Below, piece by piece: positions 18,135 through 25,871 of a DNA stretch of 64,000 nucleotides. The stretch's first letter is position 1. Every line of letters starts with the position of its first letter. The stretch is from Micromonospora coerulea (GTDB lineage Bacteria > Actinomycetota > Actinomycetes > Mycobacteriales > Micromonosporaceae): the NCBI RefSeq assembly GCF_016598485.1, contig NZ_JAEMUW010000012.1, forward strand, positions 1 to 64,000. The letters are read 5' to 3'. A program made the translations under genes and the position numbers. The notes beneath the pieces were generated by a model. The model had not been told where the DNA came from, searched no databases, and saw only the letters and a program-made list of their open reading frames with translations.

Positions 18135-19994
18135 TCACCTCAACGCGACGAGTAGGAGGACGCCGACCACGACCACCACGACGGCCTGCAGGTAGTACTG
18201 GTGCAGCTGGCCCGTCTGCGGCCGGTGCGCGAGCTGCCCCAGCCGGCGCGTCCCGCCGGCGAACCGCTCCACGGCACCGTCCAGCCACCGGTCGTCGGCG
18301 CGGCCGGACCGGTCCGCCACCCGCAGGGTCGCGGCCGCGACCCGCTCGACGCCCCGGTCCAGAACCCGGTCGTCGAAGCGGGCGAGGGCGGCGGCGAGCC
18401 GCAGCGTGGGGTGTACGACGAACAACCCGGCGGCTTTTTCCAATCCGAGCCAGCGCAGCGCCCACCGGGGCTCGGGGACCCGCGCGCGGGCCACGACCAG
18501 GACGATCACCAGCGCGATGGCGGCCGACACACCGAGTTCGAGCGGAGTGGCCCGGGGCGCCTCCCCCGTTGCAACGGCTCGGCCCAGCAGGCCTTGAACC
18601 GGCGGGAGGGCCAGCACACCGAGTACGGCGGCGGCCACCGCGAGCACGACCACGGGCAGCTGCTGGAACAGGCTCACGGCGCCGGTGCCCTGCTCCTCCT
18701 CGTCGTGGGCCTCGGCGCCGGCCCGCCGCTGGGCGGGCACCCGTCGCCACATCACGATCAGGATCTTCCCGGCGTAGGCGGCGGACAGGGCGGAGGCGAC
18801 CAGGCCGACCGCGTAGAGCCAGGGGGACTGCGCCAGTGCGGCGGCGAGGACGGCGTCCTTGGTCGCCCAGAGCGACAGCGGCGCGATGCCAGCGAGGGCG
18901 AGCGCGCCGACGGTGGCCGACCAGCCGACCAGCGGCCAGCGCCGGGCGACGCCGGACAGGCCGGTGAGCCGCTGGGTGCCGAGGGTGGTCAGCCAGGCCC
19001 CGGCGGCGAGGAACAGCAGCGCCTTGGTGGCGGCGTGCGCGACCAGGTGGGCGGCGCCGCCGGCGACCGTTCCGGCACCGGCGGCCATCACCACGAAGCC
19101 GAGCTGCGCGGCGGTGGAGGCCGCCAGCAGCTGCTTGAGGTCCCGTTGGGCGACCGCGACGGCGCCCAGCAGCAGGGCCGTCGCGGCACCCAGCCAGGTG
19201 GTCACGGTTCCCGCCCAGCCGGTCGAGACCAGCAACGGCTCCACCCGCAGCAGCAGGTAACCGCCCATGGCCACCATCGCCGCGGAATGCAGCAGGGCAC
19301 TGACCGGGCTGGGACCGGCCATCGCCCGCGACAGCCAGAACGAAAACGGCAGTTGCGCCGCCTTACCCAGCGCGGCGACCAGGATGCCGGCGGCAACCAC
19401 GTGTCGCCACCCCATGCTGCCGCCGGGCAGATCGGCGAGGGCCAGGCCCCCGCCGCCGGCGAGCGCGGCGGCCGCGGCGACGTAGAGGCCCAAATCTGCG
19501 GTACGGGTGGTGACGAAGGCGGTCAGACCGGCCGACATGCGGTCGTCGTCGCGCCACCAGAAACCGATCAGCGCGTACGAGGCCGCCCCCATGATCTCCC
19601 AGGCGAACAGCAGGGTGGGTAGCGTCGCCGCGGTCGCGGTCAGCGCGGCGGAGGAGGCGAACAGCAGCATCAAGCCGTGGAACCGGGCCGGCGCCGGGTA
19701 CCTTTCCCCGGCCGCGAAGAGCAGCACCAGCGGGGTCACCGCCGCGACCGTGGGCACGAGCACGCCGGCCAGGCCGTCCACGGTGAGCGCGAAGTCGGCG
19801 CCGGCCATGAACGGCACCGCCACGCTCGGCCGCTGGAACGCCGCCACCGCCGACAGCGCCAGGGTGAGCGCGGCTGCGCCCAGCGAGACCGGTACGACGA
19901 CCCGGTCCGCCCGCCGGGCGAGGGCGAGCAGGCCGCCTACAGCGGCCGGCAGGATAACCAGCAGCCAGAGGGAGGCCTGGGCGAGGTGACTCAT
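18135..19994 (-). CDS. nuoL: NADH-quinone oxidoreductase-type subunit L
   Basis: 619 residues, close to the usual NuoL length. LGKAAQLPFSFWLSRAMAGP and VSALLHSAAMVAMGGYLL are the hallmark lysine and His-containing helices of the distal proton channel. The C-terminal ~110 residues include an amphipathic stretch and a last membrane helix (YYLQAVVVVVVGVLLLVAL) as expected for the lateral helix and anchor. The ATG at 19994 overlaps the nuoK stop (ATGA). The longer upstream open frame runs through nuoK and nuoJ in the wrong frame. Confidence 0.94.
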   Translation of the reverse strand: MSHLAQASLWLLVILPAAVGGLLALARRADRVVVPVSLGAAALTLALSAVAAFQRPSVAVPFMAGADFALTVDGLAGVLVPTVAAVTPLVLLFAAGERYPAPARFHGLMLLFASSAALTATAATLPTLLFAWEIMGAASYALIGFWWRDDDRMSAGLTAFVTTRTADLGLYVAAAAALAGGGGLALADLPGGSMGWRHVVAAGILVAALGKAAQLPFSFWLSRAMAGPSPVSALLHSAAMVAMGGYLLLRVEPLLVSTGWAGTVTTWLGAATALLLGAVAVAQRDLKQLLAASTAAQLGFVVMAAGAGTVAGGAAHLVAHAATKALLFLAAGAWLTTLGTQRLTGLSGVARRWPLVGWSATVGALALAGIAPLSLWATKDAVLAAALAQSPWLYAVGLVASALSAAYAGKILIVMWRRVPAQRRAGAEAHDEEEQGTGAVSLFQQLPVVVLAVAAAVLGVLALPPVQGLLGRAVATGEAPRATPLELGVSAAIALVIVLVVARARVPEPRWALRWLGLEKAAGLFVVHPTLRLAAALARFDDRVLDRGVERVAAATLRVADRSGRADDRWLDGAVERFAGGTRRLGQLAHRPQTGQLHQYYLQAVVVVVVGVLLLVALR

Positions 19995-20293
19995 CCGGAC
20001 AGGTCCGCGGCCATGTCGGTCATGTCCGCCCGCCGTACCCGATGCAGGTGGGTGGCCACGGCGAACCCCATCGCCATCTCCACGGTCATCGCGACGATGA
20101 TCACGAGTAGCAGCACCTGCCCGGACGGGTCCGGGGCGAGGAACCACCAGAATCCGGCCGCGGCCAGGATGAGCCCATTGAGCATCAGCTCCAGGCCCAT
20201 CATCACCATCACCACGACCTGCTGGGACAGCGCCCCGTACAGCCCGACGCTGAACAGCGCCGCAGCCACCAGCAGAACCGTTTGCAGGGTCAC
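19991..20293 (-). CDS. nuoK: NADH-quinone oxidoreductase-type subunit K
   Basis: 100 residues with three membrane helices, the standard NuoK size. The two buried glutamates of the proton path are visible in MMGLELMLNG and MTVEMAMGFAVA. It overlaps nuoL by ATGA and nuoJ by 4 bases. Confidence 0.94.
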   Translation of the reverse strand: MTLQTVLLVAAALFSVGLYGALSQQVVVMVMMGLELMLNGLILAAAGFWWFLAPDPSGQVLLLVIIVAMTVEMAMGFAVATHLHRVRRADMTDMAADLSG

Positions 20294-20853
20294 CGGCCGA
20301 CGCCTCCCGGTTGCGGGTCCTTCGCCGGCCGGTGGCGCAGGTCGTCACCGAACCGGTCGTACCGGGTGCGGTGCGCGGCCAACACCACGCCCGCCACGAT
20401 CGTGGCCGCCATGACCGCGCCAACCACAGCCATGACCAGCATCTTCGGCCCCATCAGCTCCTCGCCGAGCGCCTTGGTGAGGTCAGCGGGTGGGGCATCG
20501 CGGCGAGCCGGCCAGGGAATGAGCACCGCCCCGGCGGCCAGGAGCACGAAGGAACCGACGGCAGCAGCGAGGGCGTGCCGCTTGCCGTGCACCATGCTCA
20601 TCGGCATGAGCGCCGGGTTCATGCCCATGAACATGACCATGTAGACGGCCATCACGGCCATCTCCATGACCATCATCAGGATCGTCACGACCCCGACGTA
20701 GTTCTGCTGCAGCAGCAGCACCTGCACGCCCACCGCGATGAACGACACCGCGAGGGCGTAGCTGGCCCGGGCCATCGAGTTGACATAGAAGACCGCGGCG
20801 CCAGCGAGCACAGCCACGACCGCGAGGGCCCAGAACGAGATGTGAGTGATCAT
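20290..20853 (-). CDS. nuoJ: NADH-quinone oxidoreductase-type subunit J
   Basis: 187-residue membrane protein with about five helices. SMARASYALAVSFIAVGVQ and LLLQQNYVGVVTILMMVMEM follow the NuoJ pattern around the pi-bulge helix 3. The region MAVMAVYMVMFMGMNPALMP is unusually Met-rich (at least 12 Met in about 40 residues), which I note because the operon also has a Met/His-rich partner. It overlaps nuoK by 4 bases and starts 3 bases after nuoH. Confidence 0.9.
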   Translation of the reverse strand: MITHISFWALAVVAVLAGAAVFYVNSMARASYALAVSFIAVGVQVLLLQQNYVGVVTILMMVMEMAVMAVYMVMFMGMNPALMPMSMVHGKRHALAAAVGSFVLLAAGAVLIPWPARRDAPPADLTKALGEELMGPKMLVMAVVGAVMAATIVAGVVLAAHRTRYDRFGDDLRHRPAKDPQPGGVGR

Positions 20854-20856
20854 GGG

Positions 20857-21792
20857 TCACGCCCTCCAGGCCGCGACGACAGCGACGAGCAGGTCCTGCA
20901 CGAGCACGGCGGGGAGCAGCACCAGCCAGCCGACCTCCATGAACAGGTCTGGTCGGAAGGCGGGCAGGCGGCGGCGCAGCCACACGAAGACCGCGAGCAG
21001 GGCGACGGTCTTCACCAGCACCCACGCCCAGCCGGGCAGCACCGGGCCGGCCCCGCCGCCGAGGAACATCGGCACGGCGAAGGCCGCCCCCGCGGCCAGC
21101 AGCGCGTACCGTCCGCCCTGGAACACCAGCCGGTCGGCCCCCGACAGCTCGGCGGTGACACCACCTGCGATGTCGGACCCCAGTGCCGGTGTGAACGGTC
21201 CCCAGACCGCGATCGCGACGACTCCGGTGCAGTAGACCAGGAATGCGACAGGCATCCATACCACGAACCACAGGTCCGCCTGCGCGGACGCGACCGTCCC
21301 GACGTTCAGGCTCGACGCGGCAACCGCGGGCGCTACCAGCGCGAACATCAGCGGCAGTTCGTATGCCAGCCCGTGCGCCAGGAAGCGGTAGCCGCCGACG
21401 AGCGAGTGCACGGAATTGGCGCCCCACCCGGTCAGCCACACGAAGGCCCACGCCAGGACGTCCATCGCGTTGAACCAGATCACCCCGACGTCGAGGTCGA
21501 ACAGCGTCCACTCCCCCAGCGGCACCACCGTCACGATCATCAGCGCCATGAAGAGCAGACCCGAACTGCCGATCCGCCACAGCAGCGTGTCGGCGGCGAC
21601 CGTGGTCCTGCGCCGCTGTCGCATGAGCCGAGCCAACTCCCCGAACGGTCGGGTCAGCCCGGACGGCCCTGCGCCGGCGGCTCGCGCGGTGAAGACCCCG
21701 TCGAGCACAGCGGCGAAGGTCGCGAGCAGGCCCAAGATGGCAGCCGCAGCCAGTGCCCATCCGGCGGGGACCGTGGTGACCGTGTCAGGCAT
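20857..21792 (-). CDS. nuoH: NADH-quinone oxidoreductase-type subunit H
   Basis: 311-residue membrane subunit that in complex I forms the quinone chamber with NuoB and NuoD. GLTRPFGELARLMRQRR matches the loop that touches quinone, and AYELPLMFALVAPAVA matches helix 5 with its charged residue chain. The ATG at 21792 overlaps the stop of the upstream NuoB/NuoD-like fusion by 8 bases. The charged loops are somewhat reduced compared with canonical NuoH, which fits a partner that lacks normal NuoB and NuoD. Confidence 0.88.
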   Translation of the reverse strand: MPDTVTTVPAGWALAAAAILGLLATFAAVLDGVFTARAAGAGPSGLTRPFGELARLMRQRRRTTVAADTLLWRIGSSGLLFMALMIVTVVPLGEWTLFDLDVGVIWFNAMDVLAWAFVWLTGWGANSVHSLVGGYRFLAHGLAYELPLMFALVAPAVAASSLNVGTVASAQADLWFVVWMPVAFLVYCTGVVAIAVWGPFTPALGSDIAGGVTAELSGADRLVFQGGRYALLAAGAAFAVPMFLGGGAGPVLPGWAWVLVKTVALLAVFVWLRRRLPAFRPDLFMEVGWLVLLPAVLVQDLLVAVVAAWRA

Positions 21793-23194
21793 GCGCCACC
21801 TCGCTCGCCGCGGGGAGCGGATCGAGGTCAAGGCTCGCGACGACCAGCCGCGCGGTGGCGATGTCCAGCCCCCGCACCAGGTCACAGACCTTGACGATCG
21901 ACACGGGGTCGCTGGCACCGCTGCTCCCGCCGTCGGGGCCGGCGATGTCAGCGGTCGCCCGCTCGATCATGCAAAGCAGCCGGTCACAGGTGTCTCCTCG
22001 CAGATGGCCGGGAAGACCCAGCCGCGCGAGGTCGGCCTCGGTAAGGAGCCCGACACCTCGCAGCGACCAGCGCAGCAACCACGCGCGCTTGATGCGGCGA
22101 TGTAGCCGGGCGAGACCCTCTGCCGCCTTCCTCGCGTCCCGGTCGGTCAGCAGCCGGTCGCGCAGACGCCGGGCGCGGCTGGCCGCGTCGTCCCATCCCG
22201 CAAGGGCGAGCAGACCCGCGGCGTTGTCGCAGCGACGCGCCGCGCGGTGGTGTACGTCGGGGTAGCTGACGTCGCCCTGGTCGCAGGGGAGGCGGGCGTC
22301 GACCAGGGTGACCTCGGCGTCGACAATAAGGTCGCCCTGCAGCGAGCTGCGTAGGACGAGGCCCGCCGGCCAGTGCGGCAGCACCGGGCCCATCCGAAGG
22401 TGCAGGACGTCCATCTCCAGGCCGTCACGGTCCTCGCCTCCCTGCGCGAGCGGTATCCCGGCCGGCGCCATGTCCATCCCGCCGTGGCCCATCGCGCCGT
22501 GGTCCATCCCGCCGTGGCCCATCCCGCCGTGGCCCATCGCGCCGTGGCCCATCCCACCGTGACCCATCGCGCCGTGACTCATCCCACCCTGGCGGTCGTG
22601 CTCGTGGCGCTCCATACCGTCTTGATCTTCGCGCGCCCCGTGGCCGCCGTGGCCCATCCCGCTGTGGTCCATGCCGCCGTGGTCGTCATTCCCGCCCTGG
22701 CCGCCCTGCTCGTGGTGGTCCATTCCGGCGTGCTGAGCGCGACCGACCTGATCGGTGTCGCCCCCCTTGCCATCGCCGCCGTGGCCGCCGCGGTGATGGC
22801 CGCCGTGGTGCACCTCCCGGTGCTCGTCACGGTGCGGCTCGCCGTCCGGCACGGCGGCTCGGCTGCGACTGTCGTCCTGTTGCCCGCCCACATCGAGAAG
22901 CTCGGCCTCAGCCCTGTCGAACGCCGCCGCGAGGTGCGGGGCGTCGATCTCGACTCGGGCGCGTGGCCCGGGCATCTGGTCCCACAGTCGGGCGACTACC
23001 GCGGTCATCTCCGGGCCGGAGGTGCCACAGACTGCCAAAACGTCGGCGTTGGCGGGCGTGGACACGGGCAGCCAACCTCGCTCGCGGATGTGCTGCTCGG
23101 CCGCGACACGCGTCAGCCAGTGTCCCGGCAGTTCCACCAGAAGGACGTGTGCCTGATCGACCGCATACTTGGCGAGGGCGTCACTCAGACCCAC
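21785..23194 (-). CDS. His/Met-rich fusion of degenerate NuoB-like and NuoD-like segments
   Basis: About 469 residues, soluble. The N-terminal part (ELPGHWLTRVAAEQHIRERG, ADVLAVCGTSGPEMTAVVARL, then WDQMPGPRARVEI) resembles NuoB, but the paired cysteines that bind cluster N2 are gone. The middle (about 118-245) is a low-complexity segment of His, Gly, Met and Asp with pentapeptide repeats such as GHGGM and GHGAM, a composition known from copper-binding proteins. The C-terminal part opens with EMDVLHLRMGPVLPHWPAGL, recalling NuoD, and then becomes helical and Arg-rich. It probably caps the quinone-side face of the membrane arm without Fe-S chemistry. GTG 23194 has GGAGG upstream and overlaps the nuoA stop; GTGs at 23215 and 23221 are alternatives. 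Confidence 0.75.
   Translation of the reverse strand: MGLSDALAKYAVDQAHVLLVELPGHWLTRVAAEQHIRERGWLPVSTPANADVLAVCGTSGPEMTAVVARLWDQMPGPRARVEIDAPHLAAAFDRAEAELLDVGGQQDDSRSRAAVPDGEPHRDEHREVHHGGHHRGGHGGDGKGGDTDQVGRAQHAGMDHHEQGGQGGNDDHGGMDHSGMGHGGHGAREDQDGMERHEHDRQGGMSHGAMGHGGMGHGAMGHGGMGHGGMDHGAMGHGGMDMAPAGIPLAQGGEDRDGLEMDVLHLRMGPVLPHWPAGLVLRSSLQGDLIVDAEVTLVDARLPCDQGDVSYPDVHHRAARRCDNAAGLLALAGWDDAASRARRLRDRLLTDRDARKAAEGLARLHRRIKRAWLLRWSLRGVGLLTEADLARLGLPGHLRGDTCDRLLCMIERATADIAGPDGGSSGASDPVSIVKVCDLVRGLDIATARLVVASLDLDPLPAASEVAHA
22470..22592. repeat. 15-bp tandem repeats encoding (G/D)HG(G/A)M
   Basis: Around eight consecutive copies of a 15-base unit (plus-strand form close to CCCATCCCGCCGTGG with a few substitutions), each giving one pentapeptide in the minus-strand fusion gene. 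A few looser copies follow at 22651-22690. Exact in-frame periodicity means copy number can change without a frameshift. Confidence 0.85.
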
Positions 23195-23529
23195 CGCAGG
23201 GCCCCCTCCCGCCACGCCCACAGCACCGCGACGAAGACTGCACCGAGGAACAGGAACATCTCGACGATCGCCGTGGCCCCCAGCTCAGCGGCCACGACCG
23301 CCCACGGGTACATGAACAGCATTTCCACGTCGAAGGCGAGGAAGAGCAGCGTCGCGAGGTACCACCGGACGTGGTACCGGGACAGTGCGTGTTCCTCGGG
23401 CCGCCAGCCCGACTGAAACGGCAGGACCGTGAGGGCGTCGGGTGCCAGGGCGACCAGACGGTGCAGGCCATACAGGCCGGCGACGGCGACCGAAGCGACC
23501 AGTGCCATCGCCGCGGCTCCTGAATACAT
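23185..23529 (-). CDS. nuoA: NADH-quinone oxidoreductase-type subunit A
   Basis: 114 residues with three membrane helices. HVRWYLATLLFLAFDVEMLF followed by MYPWAV is the unmistakable NuoA loop and helix with its acidic residues. The ATG at 23529 follows AAGGAGG. It is the first clearly recognised gene of the operon; its stop lies within the start region of the NuoB/NuoD-like fusion. Confidence 0.93.
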   Translation of the reverse strand: MYSGAAAMALVASVAVAGLYGLHRLVALAPDALTVLPFQSGWRPEEHALSRYHVRWYLATLLFLAFDVEMLFMYPWAVVAAELGATAIVEMFLFLGAVFVAVLWAWREGALRWV

Positions 23530-23574
23530 CTGGCCTCCTTGATGGTCGTTACGAGTCTGCCCGTCCGCGACCGG

Positions 23575-23679
23575 TCACCGGGGGCATATCAGCACCACAG
23601 GCAGGATTGTCAAGGCGGCCCCGGCCAGCAGCGCCACGACCGGGAGGCGGATCGCACGATCGAGGAGCAGTGTCCACAT
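23575..23679 (-). CDS. Possible 34-residue single-helix membrane protein ahead of nuoA
   Basis: A short frame 45 bases upstream of nuoA in the same direction encodes MWTLLLDRAIRLPVVALLAG followed by more hydrophobic residues and a stop. It has a positively charged N-side and one clear membrane helix. Third codon positions are GC-rich. There is no good ribosome binding site, so it may be chance. If real, it would be the first gene of the nuo operon. The remaining bases between 23680 and 23874 show nothing else. Confidence 0.3.
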   Translation of the reverse strand: MWTLLLDRAIRLPVVALLAGAALTILPVVLICPR

Positions 23680-23874
23680 CTCAGCGGGAAGCCCACATAC
23701 CCTGATCTCGGCCTCGGGCTGACGGCGTCTGGTTCCCGTGTGGTCCCGGTCTGGTCCCCTCTGCCAGCCGTGCGGCGACCTCGATCGTCCCGGCGTTGAA
23801 TCCCTGCGCGGCTATCAGGCGGCCGGTCGAGGGAGCAGCTGAGAGACCCTGGCCGGGCTTCATTCCACCTGGCT

Positions 23875-25050
23875 TCAGGCGGCAGCCTCGCGGTCAAAGG
23901 ATCTGCGAGCCCGGAGCAGCTCGATGACGCGGTCGTGGGGCAGTCCGGGGGTGCGGTTACCGTCCCGGCCCACCATCTCGGTGTTGGCGACGATGGCGTT
24001 GAGGACGGCTTCCTCCGTCGCCTGCACGGTGGCTTCGTAGAACCGGTCAATGAAGCCCCACGGCACGAACCGCAGAGCCTCGAGCTCTTCCCGGCTCGGA
24101 TCCGGGTACCGGCTGGCCAGCGCCCCAGAGTTGGCGGTGGAAAAGGCGAGGAAGAGGTCGCCGGAAAAGTGCGAGCCGGTCGTACCGGTCCGGGCCAGAC
24201 CAAGCGGAACCCGGCGGGCCAGCGCCGCGCATTGGCCCGGCAGCAGCGGGGCGTCGGTGGCAACGATCGCGATGACCGAGCCGGCGCCGGCCGGAGCCGC
24301 CCACCTGGTCGGGTCGCCGAGCGGGTCGTCATCGGCCAGTGCACGTCCGGCGGGCACGCCTGCGATGGTGAGCTCGTACCGGGCGCCGAAATTGGCCTGC
24401 ACGAGTACGCCCAGGCGGTAGTCGTGGCCACCGAACGGGAGGATCCGTGAGGCGGTACCGGTGCCGCCCTTGAAGCCGTAGCAGTTCATGCCGGTACCAC
24501 CGCCGATCGAGCCCTCCTCCATCCAGCCCGAGGCGGCGGCGTCCAGAGCGGCGACGGCGGTGGCAGGCCGGACGTGGTCGCCGTTGATGTCGTTGAGGTA
24601 GCCGTCGTAGGTCTCGGCGACCACCGGCATCAGCCAGGTCTGGGTGAGCGCCGAGCGATCACGGACCAGCCAGTCCACGACGCCCCGGTGGCAGGCGCCG
24701 ATGGCGTGCGAGTTGGTCAGCAGCACGGGCATGCTCAGGGAGCCGGTCTCGTTGATCCACGCCGTGCCGGTCATTTCGCCGTTGCCGTTGAACGCGGACA
24801 CACCGGCCGCGCACGCGTCCCCCACGCCGGCGCGCCCGCGCGGCAGGATCGCGGTAACGCCGGTGCGTACCGGACCGAAGCCCGTCCTGAGCGTGCCGTG
24901 GCCGTCGATCAACGTCTGCGTGCCGACCTCGACGCCCGGCACGTCAGTGATGGCGTTCCACGGCCCGGTGGTGCCGGCGAAGGGAATGCCGATTGCTCGG
25001 GCCCGTGGCTTGCCGGCCGGGGTTTGCAGGTGCGGGTCGACGACGGTCAC
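23875..25050 (-). CDS. P1-family (S58, DmpA/BapA-like) aminopeptidase
   Basis: 391 residues, the family length. These N-terminal nucleophile hydrolases cut themselves before a serine and then remove N-terminal residues, often D- or beta-amino acids, from short peptides. The self-cleavage site is visible: GAGSVIAIVATDAPLLPG, predicted cut before Ser258, whose hydroxyl becomes the nucleophile. GGGTGMNCYGFKGGTGT is the conserved asparagine/glycine loop. There is no signal peptide, so it acts in the cytoplasm. The start overlaps the stop of the upstream ATP-binding gene (ATGA). Being the last gene of a peptide-import operon, it likely digests what the transporter brings in. Confidence 0.92.
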   Translation of the reverse strand: MTVVDPHLQTPAGKPRARAIGIPFAGTTGPWNAITDVPGVEVGTQTLIDGHGTLRTGFGPVRTGVTAILPRGRAGVGDACAAGVSAFNGNGEMTGTAWINETGSLSMPVLLTNSHAIGACHRGVVDWLVRDRSALTQTWLMPVVAETYDGYLNDINGDHVRPATAVAALDAAASGWMEEGSIGGGTGMNCYGFKGGTGTASRILPFGGHDYRLGVLVQANFGARYELTIAGVPAGRALADDDPLGDPTRWAAPAGAGSVIAIVATDAPLLPGQCAALARRVPLGLARTGTTGSHFSGDLFLAFSTANSGALASRYPDPSREELEALRFVPWGFIDRFYEATVQATEEAVLNAIVANTEMVGRDGNRTPGLPHDRVIELLRARRSFDREAAA

Positions 25051-25871
25051 GAAGGCTCCTCGGATGCGTTGTTCGCCTGCAGGGCGCGGCGGGCCTGCGC
25101 GACGGCCGTAGGGTCCCAGCCGGGTCGCGGCACGGAGGCGAGCAGCAGTTGGGTGTAAGGGTGTCGCGGTGCGGCGAGAACGGCTGCCGTTTGTCCCCTT
25201 TCGACAACTCGACCCCGGTACATCACGGCGACGTGGTCGGTGACGTAGCGGACGACAGCCAGGTCGTGAGAGACGAAAAGGTAGCCGATTCCGGTCTGCG
25301 TGCGGATGTCAGCCAGCAGGTTGAGTATCTGGGCCTGGATCGACACGTCGAGCGCGGCGACCGCCTCGTCCAGGATGAGGAGGCGCGGACGGGCGGCCAG
25401 GGCTCGGGCGATGGCGACGCGCTGGCGTTGACCGCCGGACAGTTGGCGCGGCAGGGCGGCGGCCTCCCGGTCGCCCAGTCCCACCTGGTCGAGTAGCTCG
25501 TCGACCCGTTCCCGGCGTGCCACCCGTGTCCCGCCGTCGTGTAGGGCGATGACCTCGGTCAACGTCTCGACAGTGGTCAGGCGGGGATCCAGCGACAGGT
25601 ATGGGTCTTGGAACACCATTTGCACCTGTCGCGCGCGAGCCAGGCGTGCCGCTCGTCCGCGGACGTGAACACCCCGGTCGGTGCCGTCGACACGGACGGA
25701 TCCACCGTCGGCCCGTTCCAGTCCGGCGACGATCCGGGCAATCGTCGTCTTTCCAGAACCCGACTCGCCGACCAGTCCGAGCGAGCCGCCGTCGGCCACG
25801 GAGAATGACACGTGGTCGACCGCCAGCAAGGGTCCAAACCGCTTGCACAGTCCCTGCGCTTCCAGACTCAT
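25047..25871 (-). CDS. Oligopeptide ABC transporter ATP-binding protein (OppF/DppF-like)
   Basis: 274 residues. Walker A is GESGSGKTT, the ABC signature is LSGGQRQRV, Walker B is LLILDEAVA and the switch histidine is in SHDLAVV. ILNLLADIRTQ and the HPYTQLLLASVP tail are typical of Opp/Dpp ATPases. It lacks the cysteine cluster found at the end of its partner. Stop and start overlap both neighbours by 4 bases (ATGA). Confidence 0.93.
   Translation of the reverse strand: MSLEAQGLCKRFGPLLAVDHVSFSVADGGSLGLVGESGSGKTTIARIVAGLERADGGSVRVDGTDRGVHVRGRAARLARARQVQMVFQDPYLSLDPRLTTVETLTEVIALHDGGTRVARRERVDELLDQVGLGDREAAALPRQLSGGQRQRVAIARALAARPRLLILDEAVAALDVSIQAQILNLLADIRTQTGIGYLFVSHDLAVVRYVTDHVAVMYRGRVVERGQTAAVLAAPRHPYTQLLLASVPRPGWDPTAVAQARRALQANNASEEPS

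Noticed and set aside
15357..18155. 932-residue plus-strand open frame opposite nuoN and nuoM
   Set aside because: Low-complexity Gly/Gln/Arg/Asp product typical of an antisense shadow; the minus-strand genes are certain.
22373..23416. Plus-strand open frame with regular HPAVAH repeats
   Set aside because: The repeats are only the complement of the GHGGM array; no other coding evidence.
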